Below are positions 33,080-42,354 of a stretch of 44,840 nt of DNA, one piece after another; positions within the stretch are counted from its first letter, which is position 1; each line of letters opens with the position of its first letter. The notes under the pieces are model-generated. The model saw nothing but the letters and a program-made list of their open reading frames with translations, was not told the origin of the DNA and searched no databases. The stretch is from a virus, in the IMG/VR virus record IMGVR_UViG_3300030061_000540, positions 1 to 44,840 of that record. One strand, written 5' to 3'. The position numbers and the translations under genes are program-made.

Positions 33080-36000
33080 ATGGCTGAAAAAAAATATAAA
33101 ACACCCGCTGGTAATATATACACAGAGTCTGAGTTAAGAAAAAAATATCCAGACCAGTTTGATTCTTTGGTTTCTAATAATAAACTCACATTAGTTAGTG
33201 ATGAGGGTGATGTGACTGAAGAAGAAGAAGAGGTTGTTGAAGAACCTGCTGTGGAAGAGCCTGTTGTAGAGGAACCTGCTGCAGAAGAGCCTGTTGTGGA
33301 AAAGGTTGAAGCCCCAATTACAGACTACGGTTCGTATCTTGGCTATACGCCACCAGCTATTACTACTGACCAACTAGGTGATGCTACAAAAACCTCTGGC
33401 GATGTGTTTTTACAAGAGCTTGAAAAGCGTAAAAAAACGATATTTAAAGAAGAGGCTGAGTTATCTGAAAGGTTAGGTGAGATTGAAAAACAAAAGAGAG
33501 CTGAGTTGTTGGAAGAAGAAGAGGCTCAACAAAAAAAATCAACGGAAATAAGGGAGTCAGAAAAGTTTAAATCTGTGCTAGATGGTATAGATAAAAGTTT
33601 AATAAAGCAAGAGGAAGAGATAGTTGTCCCACAACTTAAAGAAGACTTTATTGACTACGGTTTTGTTTTTGAAGAGACGGGTATTGGTGACGCACTAACT
33701 GTTACAACAAATGACGGTAAAAGCAGCATCGTCATAGACCTAGACCCGTTTACCGAAAGCGGTGCTGAAAAAGAAACAAAGAGGTTAAAGGATTTTTTAT
33801 CATCAAACGTATCTTTTGAGAGAAAAGAAGAAAAGGTTATAGAAGGAACTAGTAAAGCAGAATCTTTTTATAAAAACCGTAACCTAAACTATCAGGCAGA
33901 AAAAAACTCCTACGATGAATATGTAAAAGTAAGGGATGAAATAGACAGAATAGAAGAAATAAAAAACTTAGGCTTTGATTTAGGGACGCAGGCTGATGAA
34001 TCCGCTTACTACACTGACCTATCTGACTTAAAAGAAAAAGAGTCTGCTTTGTTTGATGTAGTAATGAGGGACGAAGCAAAAGAAACTAGAGAGGGTTACG
34101 ACCAATACATTGGTGGGTTAATAAAACTCAGTATGGATAAGGCTAACGATGTATATATAAGTGCGGAAAACAAACAAGCTGACTTAGATGTGTACTCTAA
34201 AGAAACATTTGGGGTTGGATTAGACGGTCTGCAAACATACAAAGCTAAAAGCCAAGAAGAGGTTGATGTTATCAACGATATATTTAACGACTACAATAAA
34301 TCAAACGCTGAAAAAAGACTAGCTCAAGACAAATACGACTTGTCTATATCGTACTTTGATACACAAGTAGACAAACAGATTGAGCAGGAGTATTCAGAAA
34401 ATTTAAGTGGTTTTTTAAACGAATTTGATAAAGGGTTGCAGCAGGGTCTGGCGGCTGAGGTTATACTCATGTCTGCACTAGGTATTGGTTATGACATGGA
34501 TGACCAAGACTCAAGGATGGAGGCTGCTAAAAAAATATATACTCATCTATCTAAAAACCCTGGTGCTTCATCTAAAGTGTTGTCTCAGTACAACAAAGCA
34601 GTAGGGGCTAAAGAGACCGCAGATATACTTTTTAACGACCCGTTTGAGCTAATGACTACCTTGGCAGCAAGCTCATTATCCATGATGCTACCATACGGTT
34701 ATAAAATAGTCGGTTCAACAACATTGTTAGGTGCTGGAATTGGTACTGGTGCGGGTGCGGCTTTTGCTGGTGTGGGTGCCTTACCTGGTTTTATTACGGG
34801 TACCGCTAAAGGTTTTCAAACAGGTATGTCTGCTACTAGTTTGGCAATGGAATACACTAATGAGGTGTTAGACGCAGCTAGAGAAAAGTACGATATAATG
34901 AACGACCCAACTGGTGAGGAAATGGCAAAAGCATTGGCTGACCCAGAGGTTTGGGCAACGGGTAAAGAAAGGGGTTTAAAAAGAGGTATACCTATTGCGG
35001 TTATGGACCTTATATCAGGACAACTTGCGGGTAAAATATTTACAGCTGGAAAATTTTCAGGGGTTGGTGCTAGGGTTGGTGCGCAAATAGTAGAAAGAGC
35101 TGTGTTTGACCCCTTGGCTGAAGCCGCTGGTGAAGCTTTGGCACAGACGGTTGTTGGTGATGACTTGGAGTATAAAGAAATACTTTCAGAATCCCTTGGA
35201 AGCGTGGGTAATAACACCACAAACATGGCGGTTAATTTAGGTCTTGAGGCTGCTCTTAATAAAAACAAGGCTCTTGGGAAAAACTTAATGATGGCAGATT
35301 TTGTGGCAAAAGAGTCTGCCTCTGACGAAACTATTGCTAACTGGGCAAACAGGAGAGAGAAAGCTGGTAAGATGTCTAAGGAGGACAATCAAAAAATACA
35401 AAAAAATGTAGCCACAAGAAGAGAGGCTCGTCAGCTTTTGGATGTTGGAGAAAAGAAGTCAAGAAAAAATTCTAAGGTGTTGTCTAGGACAATGATACTA
35501 CTAAACACAAAAGAAATACTTTCTTCTGACCCAGTAAGGAAGTCAACTTTCTCTAAGCTAATAAAAGAAATAAGTAACGAACTTGAGGTTATTGCCACCA
35601 CTAAAAAACTATCTGACAAGCCAGTTGATGTGTCTGCGTTTGTAAAGGAAGCTGTAATAGAGCAAGTCACCACTAAGAGTAAGCCGAAGTACGAAAAGCC
35701 GACAATGTTCACAACCACTACACCTGAAAAGTATGGGACAGTAAACAGACAAGACGGTAAGGGTGAGGTAGTCCTTACAGAAGAGGAGTACAACGCTGAG
35801 ATGGAGAAGTTTGCCCCTGTTGAAGAGGTTACGCCTACCGAAGAGGCTGTGGTTGAAGAGGCTGCTCCTGTTGATGTGGTTGAAGGGGCGGTCCCTGAAG
35901 TTGGAGAAGTAGTTTATCATGGTTCTCCAACTGATATTGAGGGTGGAGTTTTAAAGAAGGGTGTATCGGGGGCAATTTTTTTAACGCCATCTCGCAAATA

Positions 36001-39000
36001 TGCAGAAAGTTATGCCCCTCAAGGGACAGGCTCTGTTACGGAGTTTACAATTTCTGAAGAAAAAAAGAATAATCTTTTTGACATAAGAAACGAGGAACAT
36101 ATTGAAAGATTAAAAGAAGGATTCATCAACAACAATGAAGACTTAGAAATAGAGTATGATTCTGAAGAAGACGCGTTAAGAGATTACGATAACGCTATTC
36201 GGAGTATGAAAGAAGCGTCTGAGGGTAGAGAAGGGGTAAATGATTGGGCAAGCGGCAGTCAGTTTATAGAGGCTATGGAGAATGCTGGTTTTGAAGGAGC
36301 TTTATTTGCCGAAAGACCAGCAGGTTTAATTAGCGAAGATGTAGTATTAAGCTATGCTTTATTTGATAATGAATTAGAAATTAAAAAAGCACAAGATGCC
36401 GTTCAAAAGTCAAGCACAGAAACTACAGCAGAAGCTATACCTGAACCGATTAAAAAAGCTACCAAAGAAGATAGGGACGCTTTTGATGCAGGCACAATGG
36501 ATGAAGAAAGAACTGGTGGAATTATATCTGACATAGCTGACAGAATTATATCTGGTAGAAAACTAACCCCATTTCTAAAAAGGTTTCAAGAGAAAAACAA
36601 AGAAAAGGTGGAGGAGATGATTTCTTTTAAATCAGAAGTGTCTGATTTAGAGGCATCTATAAACGAAACATTTGAGCAGGTTAATAATGCTGTTGACGGC
36701 AAGCCTCGTATGCGAAAGGGTGAAGATGAAGTAGCTGCTGAGGACTATGTAGATTTAGTGTCGGTAATTAAGGAGATGAACGAACTTGACCCTAGACTTG
36801 TCAACTACACAACACCAAAACTTTCTGAAGACATCGAAGTGAGTCCTATATCTGAAGCCACAGACACAAGCCCTATCCCGCAAGAGATTCTTGATTTCTA
36901 CGGAGTGAAGGACGCTACTGAGTTTGAAAAATCTATTGAAGAGTTTGAGGGTATTCCTATGGTGAGAGGAGGCATGACTGATATGCTAGGTGGTGGGAAG
37001 GTAAAAGACTCTATGGGTAATGACATGGAGATAGGTGGAGGTATTATGTTCAGTTTAAGAAACATTGCCAACAAAGGACTAGCTTGGGCTGGTATTGATA
37101 AAACAGGGGCAAACACACAATACAAGGACGCTGTAAAATTATACAACGACAACAAGGCTCTTTTTGAAAGGCTTTGGAAGGAAGAGAGACTACCAAACGG
37201 TCATATCCCAATGACCATTACAAAGATGGCAGATTCTGGAGTTAATTCCAACGAGGCTGTGTTCAGGTATGTCCTTCCAAAGTTAAAGTCTGTTCCATTA
37301 GAAAACAGAAAGAAGTCCTTTGATGCCTTGATGGATAGAATGTTTAGTAAAAGAACAAAAAAAGACGGTACAGTACTTCCCCCTCTAATTTCAGAAAAAG
37401 AAGTTAAAGAAGGAGAAGAGAAAAAGATTCCGAGGGCTAAAAAAGTACGGTCACTTATTGAAACTTACAAGGTAACTACTATGGATGGTTTTTTTGAGGC
37501 TATAGTTAAGGACGCTAACCTACGAGCTAAAGACGAGACAAAAGCAATCCTAACCCTTGATGATAGGTCAGCAATATTTAATATTATTTTTTCTAAAGGA
37601 GCTAAAACTACAAAAACTGGTAAGCCAGCGATAGGCAATAATTTACCACACTCAAAAGCTTTGTTTGAGGGTATAGAAAAAGACCCTTATTTACTCAATG
37701 CTGAAAACGTGTATGATGCAATAGCTGAAAAAAGTGTAAAGGACACGCCTAAAGGATATGTGGTTGCGGTTGTGGGTATAGACGTGTTAAACGGTGGGGT
37801 TACTAAAGCGTCTCACACAAACTATGGGTTTGGGCCTAAAGGGCGTTTAATAGGTTTAATAACAAACCCAAGACACCAGGCAGATATATTTCCTGAGCAG
37901 ACAGCAAGAGCTGCTGGTCAAGCTAAGTTAAAGAAAAGTGAAAAGACAGGTGAAGTAACTATGACATCTGACAAGACAATTCTTGGTCAAGCCCTTGGTA
38001 ATTTCTTTAATATGAATGTAGCTCAAGGCCAAAAGGCTAGAGTAAAACCTGACACCACCCAGCAACTTATTGGGTTAATGCGATTAACATTCCCGTCAGT
38101 GCAAGCATATACAAGTCAAGCTGAGTTTGATAACATACTACAGGAAGAGGGTGTAAGAGAACACCTTGTAGATGGTGTACCTGTTCTTGGTTTAACTAAA
38201 GACGGTAAGATATACATAAATCCATCTCAACCCTCCATTAACACACCTATTCATGAGTTTGGCCATATTTGGACTGACATGCTTAGGTCTAGCAAAAAAG
38301 GCCGTGAGCTTTTAGCAAAAGGTTTGTCGATGGTAGACTCTGACCCTAAAGCATACGAAGCAGCTAAGAGAAAGTATGCTGAGTACGATGCGGACGGCAA
38401 CATTACTAATGAAGAGTTAGTGAGGGAAGAGGCGTTGGTTTCTATGATTGCCGCTAAAGGAGAAGGTATTGTAGACGCAGCTCAAAAGTCAAACTTTAAG
38501 AATTGGCTTAAAGGTGTGATGGAGTATGTTAAGAAAAACTTTAAGGGAACTTTTGAAGCTATCGGAACAGGAAAAAATAAAAAAGTAAAGTCCATTATTA
38601 ATGATAAGATGGTTGAAGAACTATCTCTTGATGGTTTTTTAAACATGGCTATAGCTGACCTTCTTTCGGGAGAAGTATCCGCTGTTCAACCAGAGAAGTC
38701 CCCAACTCCACAAGAGTCAAGAGCTAAGATGTCTAAAAAACAAACTGAATCTTTAGAGTCCTCTAGTGTCAGGTTTTCCAAGGGTTCAGATGTGTCGATG
38801 TCATCCATCATAAACGAAGGGCGAAGACTAGGGTTCAGTGAAAAAGCAATCAAAGAAATATTAAGAAGAAGAAAGTTTAAAGTAAGTGATATAAATAAAG
38901 CTTTAGAGGTATCTATTGACTTACTAACTCCATTGCCACCTGAGTTTGGAGATATAGAGGGTGGTGTTGAAGCTGGAGAAAAACTCTACAGGTCTGTTCG

Positions 39001-42000
39001 TAAAAAACTAGGGAGCTTTGTAAAAAGAGGTATAAAGGACTCTGAGGGTAAAAGAAGGGATGTTTCGTTTTCAGAAACACAAAGAAAAGCAATAGAGCTT
39101 TTAAAGCAAGACGCTGTGTTTAAAAATCAACCAGAGGTAACTCAAAAAGCCTTAATCGTGGCTATGGATGCGTCTTTAAATGTTGATAACAGCAACCCTG
39201 TTTCGTCTGAAATTGGAGCAATAAAGGCATCACTGTCTAAACTAGATACAAAAAAACAAGGGAAGAGAGAGGTAAAAGAACTGCAAACTAGGTTGAAAAA
39301 CTTTATAAGAAAAAGTCTAATAAAGTCTGATAATTACAGTCAAGCGGATATCAATAAACTGATAAGAACGGTGGTTGACATCGACTCAATAACTTTCAAC
39401 GAAAAAGCTATAGCTGACTTTCAGATTTCAGCTCAAAAGGCACTAGAGGTCGTAGAAAAGCAGAGAGATAGAAAGAAGAATAAAACTATATCTAAAATAA
39501 TATCTAGAGTAAAGAAGGGAGCGCAAAAGAAAAGGGGTTCTGGTAGTGCTGCTGGTAAAGTAAAGGCAGGCGTAACTGAACAAGAAGGTCAAGTGTTTTT
39601 TGCTCAGGCACAAAAGATATTAGAGGCGGTTAAAAACGGTACTGTGGATGAAGTTAGAAAGAGCCTTAACGAGCCAGAGATATTAGAAATAATAGAAAAC
39701 GCTATAGTAAAAGAAAACAACGGGGAAAGCCTAACTCAAAAAGAGAAAACACTATTAAATAGGGCGTATGCTCTAGACACCTTTGGGAATATAATGAACA
39801 TGGAGATTGAGGCTCTTGAGGCAATGCTTGAAAGTGTGAACGATGTTAGAAAATTTAGTGCTTTACAGTTAAGGTCAAGAAGACAGGCACGAACATTAGA
39901 AAACGCAGAACTAAACTCTGAAGGAACTCGTCAAATTGAAAAAGGGTTTCCATCGTTATTTAAAACAATTGGTTTAGAAAATAAAAAAGGCACAACTAAA
40001 AAAGTATTAAAGGACGATAACGAACGTAACTCAGACAAAAAGGCTATTGCTAATGAATTTAAGAAAGGTAAGGTTTTTAGCTCGATAGCTAAAGTCACAA
40101 AAAGAATTATGGAGTTTAGAACAAACCCTATAGATTTTGCATTAAGAGGTAACATCTATCACTTAGGTACATTAACAAATATACTTGATAGAGGTGGTAA
40201 TTTTTTAACTAAAAATATTTATGATGCTCTTAACAACGCTAACGAAGTAAAGCTTCAAGGTTTTGACAACCAAATGGACTTTTTAAATTCTATAGCGGAA
40301 ACTTTTGATGGCATTAAAGGAACCCCACTAAACCCAGCGTATCGTCAATTTAAAAACAAATTAAATAAAAAAGAATTAAACATAGGTAAAATCAGAGATA
40401 AGGAAGGTTTTTTAGAGGAAAACGAAACAATGCTAACAACGCAACAAGCGATGAGGTTATATGCTTTGTCTAAAAACCCTGTTCAAAGAGCGAAGCTTGA
40501 AGCTATGGGTATAGGAAAAGAAACTATGGGCCAAATTATAGCGCACATAGGTAAAGACGCTGTTACTTTGGTTGACGCTACAGTGGACTACCTTAGTAAT
40601 GATTATTTTGAGTCGATTAATTCCGTTTACTCTCAGACTAACGATGTTAATTTGAATTATGTAGAGAACTATTTTCCAACAAGGTCTGTCATGGATGGGA
40701 CTACAGAGGTTTCGGAGCAAGGTTTAGATTTTTCAAAGCAATTCACAGCAGAAAATGAATCCGCACTTAATAAGAGAGTTGACATGTCATCACCGATTCT
40801 TGTTTCTCAATCTTTTGACGTTGCATTGGATGCATACTTTGACTCAATGGAAAACTATAAGGCTCACGCTGTAACAGTAAAAAAGATAAACGCAATATTT
40901 AAAAATAAAGCTGTTGCAGCTTTGCTTAAAGAAACGGGATTAAAAGACTTAATGCGAAGCCAAATAAACTACGCTATTAATGGTACCACTCCTTATCAAG
41001 TAGCAGCTAAAGCTGGTGTGCTTTGGACCAGTTTTGTAGGTGTAGCCCTAGGTCTTAAAGCTATACAAATACTCAAACAAGCCACATCGTTTGTGCAAGC
41101 GTTTGAAGATTATAGTTTTAGAGGGCAGGGAAAGAAAAAGATACCTGGTCTAGACCTAATGATGTTTATGTTAGATGGTGCGTATACATACGCTACGTTT
41201 CCACTTCAAATTAAAAAGGCATGGGGTGTGTCTGCAACATTTCGAGATAGACTTAGAAGGGGATTAGACGGTGACGTTTATGGGTTAGAAAGTGGAAGAA
41301 ACCAATACAAATTAGTTAGTCAAAACAACAATAAACTAAAAGCTATAAAAAGAGGATGGAGAGCATTGACAGTTGCCCCAACCGTTTTTGGTGATGTTTT
41401 AGGTGTTTTAGGGTATATGATTAATTATAACAGAAACATAAAAAACGGAATGTCAAAGGCTGAGGCGGTTGAAAAACTAAATAACTACAACGCAACACAG
41501 CAGACTAGAAGAAACACTGAGGTATCTCAGATTAGTCAAAACAAAAACGTATTAATTAGGGTTTTTACCACGTTTGGTAGCACATTATTTCTTCAAATCA
41601 ATAATGTTTCTCAGGCCTTTACTAACATAATGAGAGGCATGAAGAAAGGTGAAAAGGTAAAAGCTAAGGATATTAGAAAACTAGCTTTAAACATGTCTAT
41701 AGCTAACGGTCTATTTGTTGGTGCGTCTAACATAGCTAAAATAATAAAGGGTGACGAGGATGACCGTGAGGAGGTAATGCATGAAATGATTAAGGCTCTT
41801 ACTGGACTAAACCTTTTGTTTGGTGTGCCACTTATTGGGGTTGCTGCTGAAGGGGCATATGATGCAGCAAGGGGTCAGAAAGTATATGCAGGTGGTGGGA
41901 TAAACCCGTATTCAGATTTTGTAAATAAATTCAGAAAAGCATTAAACAGCGAAGAAGTTACATTAGAGGCATCAAAAGTCATAACAAGTATTATGATTAA

Positions 42001-42238
42001 AGCAAACGTAGACCCTATAGTAGCTGTATATAATGGGTTTGTAACCGATGAAGGTTTTGATGCTAAAACAGTAATGGAACTTATCGGAATATCTCCATCC
42101 TACAGACCAGCTGAATCAAGCGGCAGTGCCGCACCACTTGAACGAACACTTGATGATATGGTGCAAGATGGTGATTTTGATGATATAGATACAAATGTGG
42201 ATATTGACACTGATTTTGAAACAAATGTGGATTTTTAA
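33080..42238 (+). CDS. Giant polyvalent protein with ART-like and HEFGH peptidase domains
   Basis: The product is 3052 residues, a fifth of the window. In order: an acidic Val/Pro/Glu repeat linker (about 48-73); charged coiled coils (about 110-520); a Gly/Ala-rich hydrophobic stretch (about 526-582) that could cross or lean on a membrane; a second Val/Glu/Pro linker before VYHGSP (945-950), starting an ADP-ribosyltransferase-like domain to about 1104 (IFLTPSRKYAESYA); a domain with FGPKGRLIGLITNPRHQ; an HEFGH zinc peptidase motif (1725-1729) with E1783/E1784 as third-ligand candidates; then long helical regions and a hydrophobic C-terminal part of polyvalent type (GVLWTSFVGVALGLKAIQI). Such proteins are thought to be ejected with the DNA and act early in the host. 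No RNA-polymerase DxDGD motif was seen. Confidence 0.75.
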   Translation: MAEKKYKTPAGNIYTESELRKKYPDQFDSLVSNNKLTLVSDEGDVTEEEEEVVEEPAVEEPVVEEPAAEEPVVEKVEAPITDYGSYLGYTPPAITTDQLGDATKTSGDVFLQELEKRKKTIFKEEAELSERLGEIEKQKRAELLEEEEAQQKKSTEIRESEKFKSVLDGIDKSLIKQEEEIVVPQLKEDFIDYGFVFEETGIGDALTVTTNDGKSSIVIDLDPFTESGAEKETKRLKDFLSSNVSFERKEEKVIEGTSKAESFYKNRNLNYQAEKNSYDEYVKVRDEIDRIEEIKNLGFDLGTQADESAYYTDLSDLKEKESALFDVVMRDEAKETREGYDQYIGGLIKLSMDKANDVYISAENKQADLDVYSKETFGVGLDGLQTYKAKSQEEVDVINDIFNDYNKSNAEKRLAQDKYDLSISYFDTQVDKQIEQEYSENLSGFLNEFDKGLQQGLAAEVILMSALGIGYDMDDQDSRMEAAKKIYTHLSKNPGASSKVLSQYNKAVGAKETADILFNDPFELMTTLAASSLSMMLPYGYKIVGSTTLLGAGIGTGAGAAFAGVGALPGFITGTAKGFQTGMSATSLAMEYTNEVLDAAREKYDIMNDPTGEEMAKALADPEVWATGKERGLKRGIPIAVMDLISGQLAGKIFTAGKFSGVGARVGAQIVERAVFDPLAEAAGEALAQTVVGDDLEYKEILSESLGSVGNNTTNMAVNLGLEAALNKNKALGKNLMMADFVAKESASDETIANWANRREKAGKMSKEDNQKIQKNVATRREARQLLDVGEKKSRKNSKVLSRTMILLNTKEILSSDPVRKSTFSKLIKEISNELEVIATTKKLSDKPVDVSAFVKEAVIEQVTTKSKPKYEKPTMFTTTTPEKYGTVNRQDGKGEVVLTEEEYNAEMEKFAPVEEVTPTEEAVVEEAAPVDVVEGAVPEVGEVVYHGSPTDIEGGVLKKGVSGAIFLTPSRKYAESYAPQGTGSVTEFTISEEKKNNLFDIRNEEHIERLKEGFINNNEDLEIEYDSEEDALRDYDNAIRSMKEASEGREGVNDWASGSQFIEAMENAGFEGALFAERPAGLISEDVVLSYALFDNELEIKKAQDAVQKSSTETTAEAIPEPIKKATKEDRDAFDAGTMDEERTGGIISDIADRIISGRKLTPFLKRFQEKNKEKVEEMISFKSEVSDLEASINETFEQVNNAVDGKPRMRKGEDEVAAEDYVDLVSVIKEMNELDPRLVNYTTPKLSEDIEVSPISEATDTSPIPQEILDFYGVKDATEFEKSIEEFEGIPMVRGGMTDMLGGGKVKDSMGNDMEIGGGIMFSLRNIANKGLAWAGIDKTGANTQYKDAVKLYNDNKALFERLWKEERLPNGHIPMTITKMADSGVNSNEAVFRYVLPKLKSVPLENRKKSFDALMDRMFSKRTKKDGTVLPPLISEKEVKEGEEKKIPRAKKVRSLIETYKVTTMDGFFEAIVKDANLRAKDETKAILTLDDRSAIFNIIFSKGAKTTKTGKPAIGNNLPHSKALFEGIEKDPYLLNAENVYDAIAEKSVKDTPKGYVVAVVGIDVLNGGVTKASHTNYGFGPKGRLIGLITNPRHQADIFPEQTARAAGQAKLKKSEKTGEVTMTSDKTILGQALGNFFNMNVAQGQKARVKPDTTQQLIGLMRLTFPSVQAYTSQAEFDNILQEEGVREHLVDGVPVLGLTKDGKIYINPSQPSINTPIHEFGHIWTDMLRSSKKGRELLAKGLSMVDSDPKAYEAAKRKYAEYDADGNITNEELVREEALVSMIAAKGEGIVDAAQKSNFKNWLKGVMEYVKKNFKGTFEAIGTGKNKKVKSIINDKMVEELSLDGFLNMAIADLLSGEVSAVQPEKSPTPQESRAKMSKKQTESLESSSVRFSKGSDVSMSSIINEGRRLGFSEKAIKEILRRRKFKVSDINKALEVSIDLLTPLPPEFGDIEGGVEAGEKLYRSVRKKLGSFVKRGIKDSEGKRRDVSFSETQRKAIELLKQDAVFKNQPEVTQKALIVAMDASLNVDNSNPVSSEIGAIKASLSKLDTKKQGKREVKELQTRLKNFIRKSLIKSDNYSQADINKLIRTVVDIDSITFNEKAIADFQISAQKALEVVEKQRDRKKNKTISKIISRVKKGAQKKRGSGSAAGKVKAGVTEQEGQVFFAQAQKILEAVKNGTVDEVRKSLNEPEILEIIENAIVKENNGESLTQKEKTLLNRAYALDTFGNIMNMEIEALEAMLESVNDVRKFSALQLRSRRQARTLENAELNSEGTRQIEKGFPSLFKTIGLENKKGTTKKVLKDDNERNSDKKAIANEFKKGKVFSSIAKVTKRIMEFRTNPIDFALRGNIYHLGTLTNILDRGGNFLTKNIYDALNNANEVKLQGFDNQMDFLNSIAETFDGIKGTPLNPAYRQFKNKLNKKELNIGKIRDKEGFLEENETMLTTQQAMRLYALSKNPVQRAKLEAMGIGKETMGQIIAHIGKDAVTLVDATVDYLSNDYFESINSVYSQTNDVNLNYVENYFPTRSVMDGTTEVSEQGLDFSKQFTAENESALNKRVDMSSPILVSQSFDVALDAYFDSMENYKAHAVTVKKINAIFKNKAVAALLKETGLKDLMRSQINYAINGTTPYQVAAKAGVLWTSFVGVALGLKAIQILKQATSFVQAFEDYSFRGQGKKKIPGLDLMMFMLDGAYTYATFPLQIKKAWGVSATFRDRLRRGLDGDVYGLESGRNQYKLVSQNNNKLKAIKRGWRALTVAPTVFGDVLGVLGYMINYNRNIKNGMSKAEAVEKLNNYNATQQTRRNTEVSQISQNKNVLIRVFTTFGSTLFLQINNVSQAFTNIMRGMKKGEKVKAKDIRKLALNMSIANGLFVGASNIAKIIKGDEDDREEVMHEMIKALTGLNLLFGVPLIGVAAEGAYDAARGQKVYAGGGINPYSDFVNKFRKALNSEEVTLEASKVITSIMIKANVDPIVAVYNGFVTDEGFDAKTVMELIGISPSYRPAESSGSAAPLERTLDDMVQDGDFDDIDTNVDIDTDFETNVDF
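33226..33306 (+). repeat. In-frame acidic repeat encoding EEPAVEEPVV units
   Basis: A 30-nt-like unit recurs about two and a half times, encoding alternating EEPA and EEPVV steps near the N-terminus of the giant protein. A related Val/Glu/Pro linker recurs before the ART-like domain (about 35815-35895). They look like flexible spacers between functional parts. Confidence 0.75.
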
Positions 42239-42240
42239 CT

Positions 42241-42280
42241 AAAAAAAGGGGGTGTCTTATGATATGAACACAACACCCCC
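42241..42280 (-). terminator. Rho-independent terminator of the leftward genes
   Basis: The 8-bp stem GGGGGTGT (42248-42255) with ACACCCCC (42273-42280) and a 17-nt loop is followed, on the minus strand, by seven T residues (A-run at 42241-42247). It ends leftward transcription 75 nt after the reductase stop. On the plus strand no T-run follows, so the rightward operon may end less efficiently here. The remaining gap to 42354 contains two CAATCACAAAT direct repeats and two CATATG sites, with no gene. Confidence 0.85.
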
Positions 42281-42354
42281 TCCTAAACCAATCACAAATC
42301 AATCACAAATATATACACATATGTCATACATACATATGCGTATAGCATAATTAT

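Noticed and set aside
34816-35388. 190-residue minus-strand open frame in the giant gene
   Set aside because: Antisense to the Gly/Ala-rich part of the giant protein, with no leader or family match.
33080-42238. Giant gene as a virion RNA polymerase of crAss type
   Set aside because: No DxDGD-like catalytic motif was found in the translated protein; ART-like and peptidase motifs point to a polyvalent protein.
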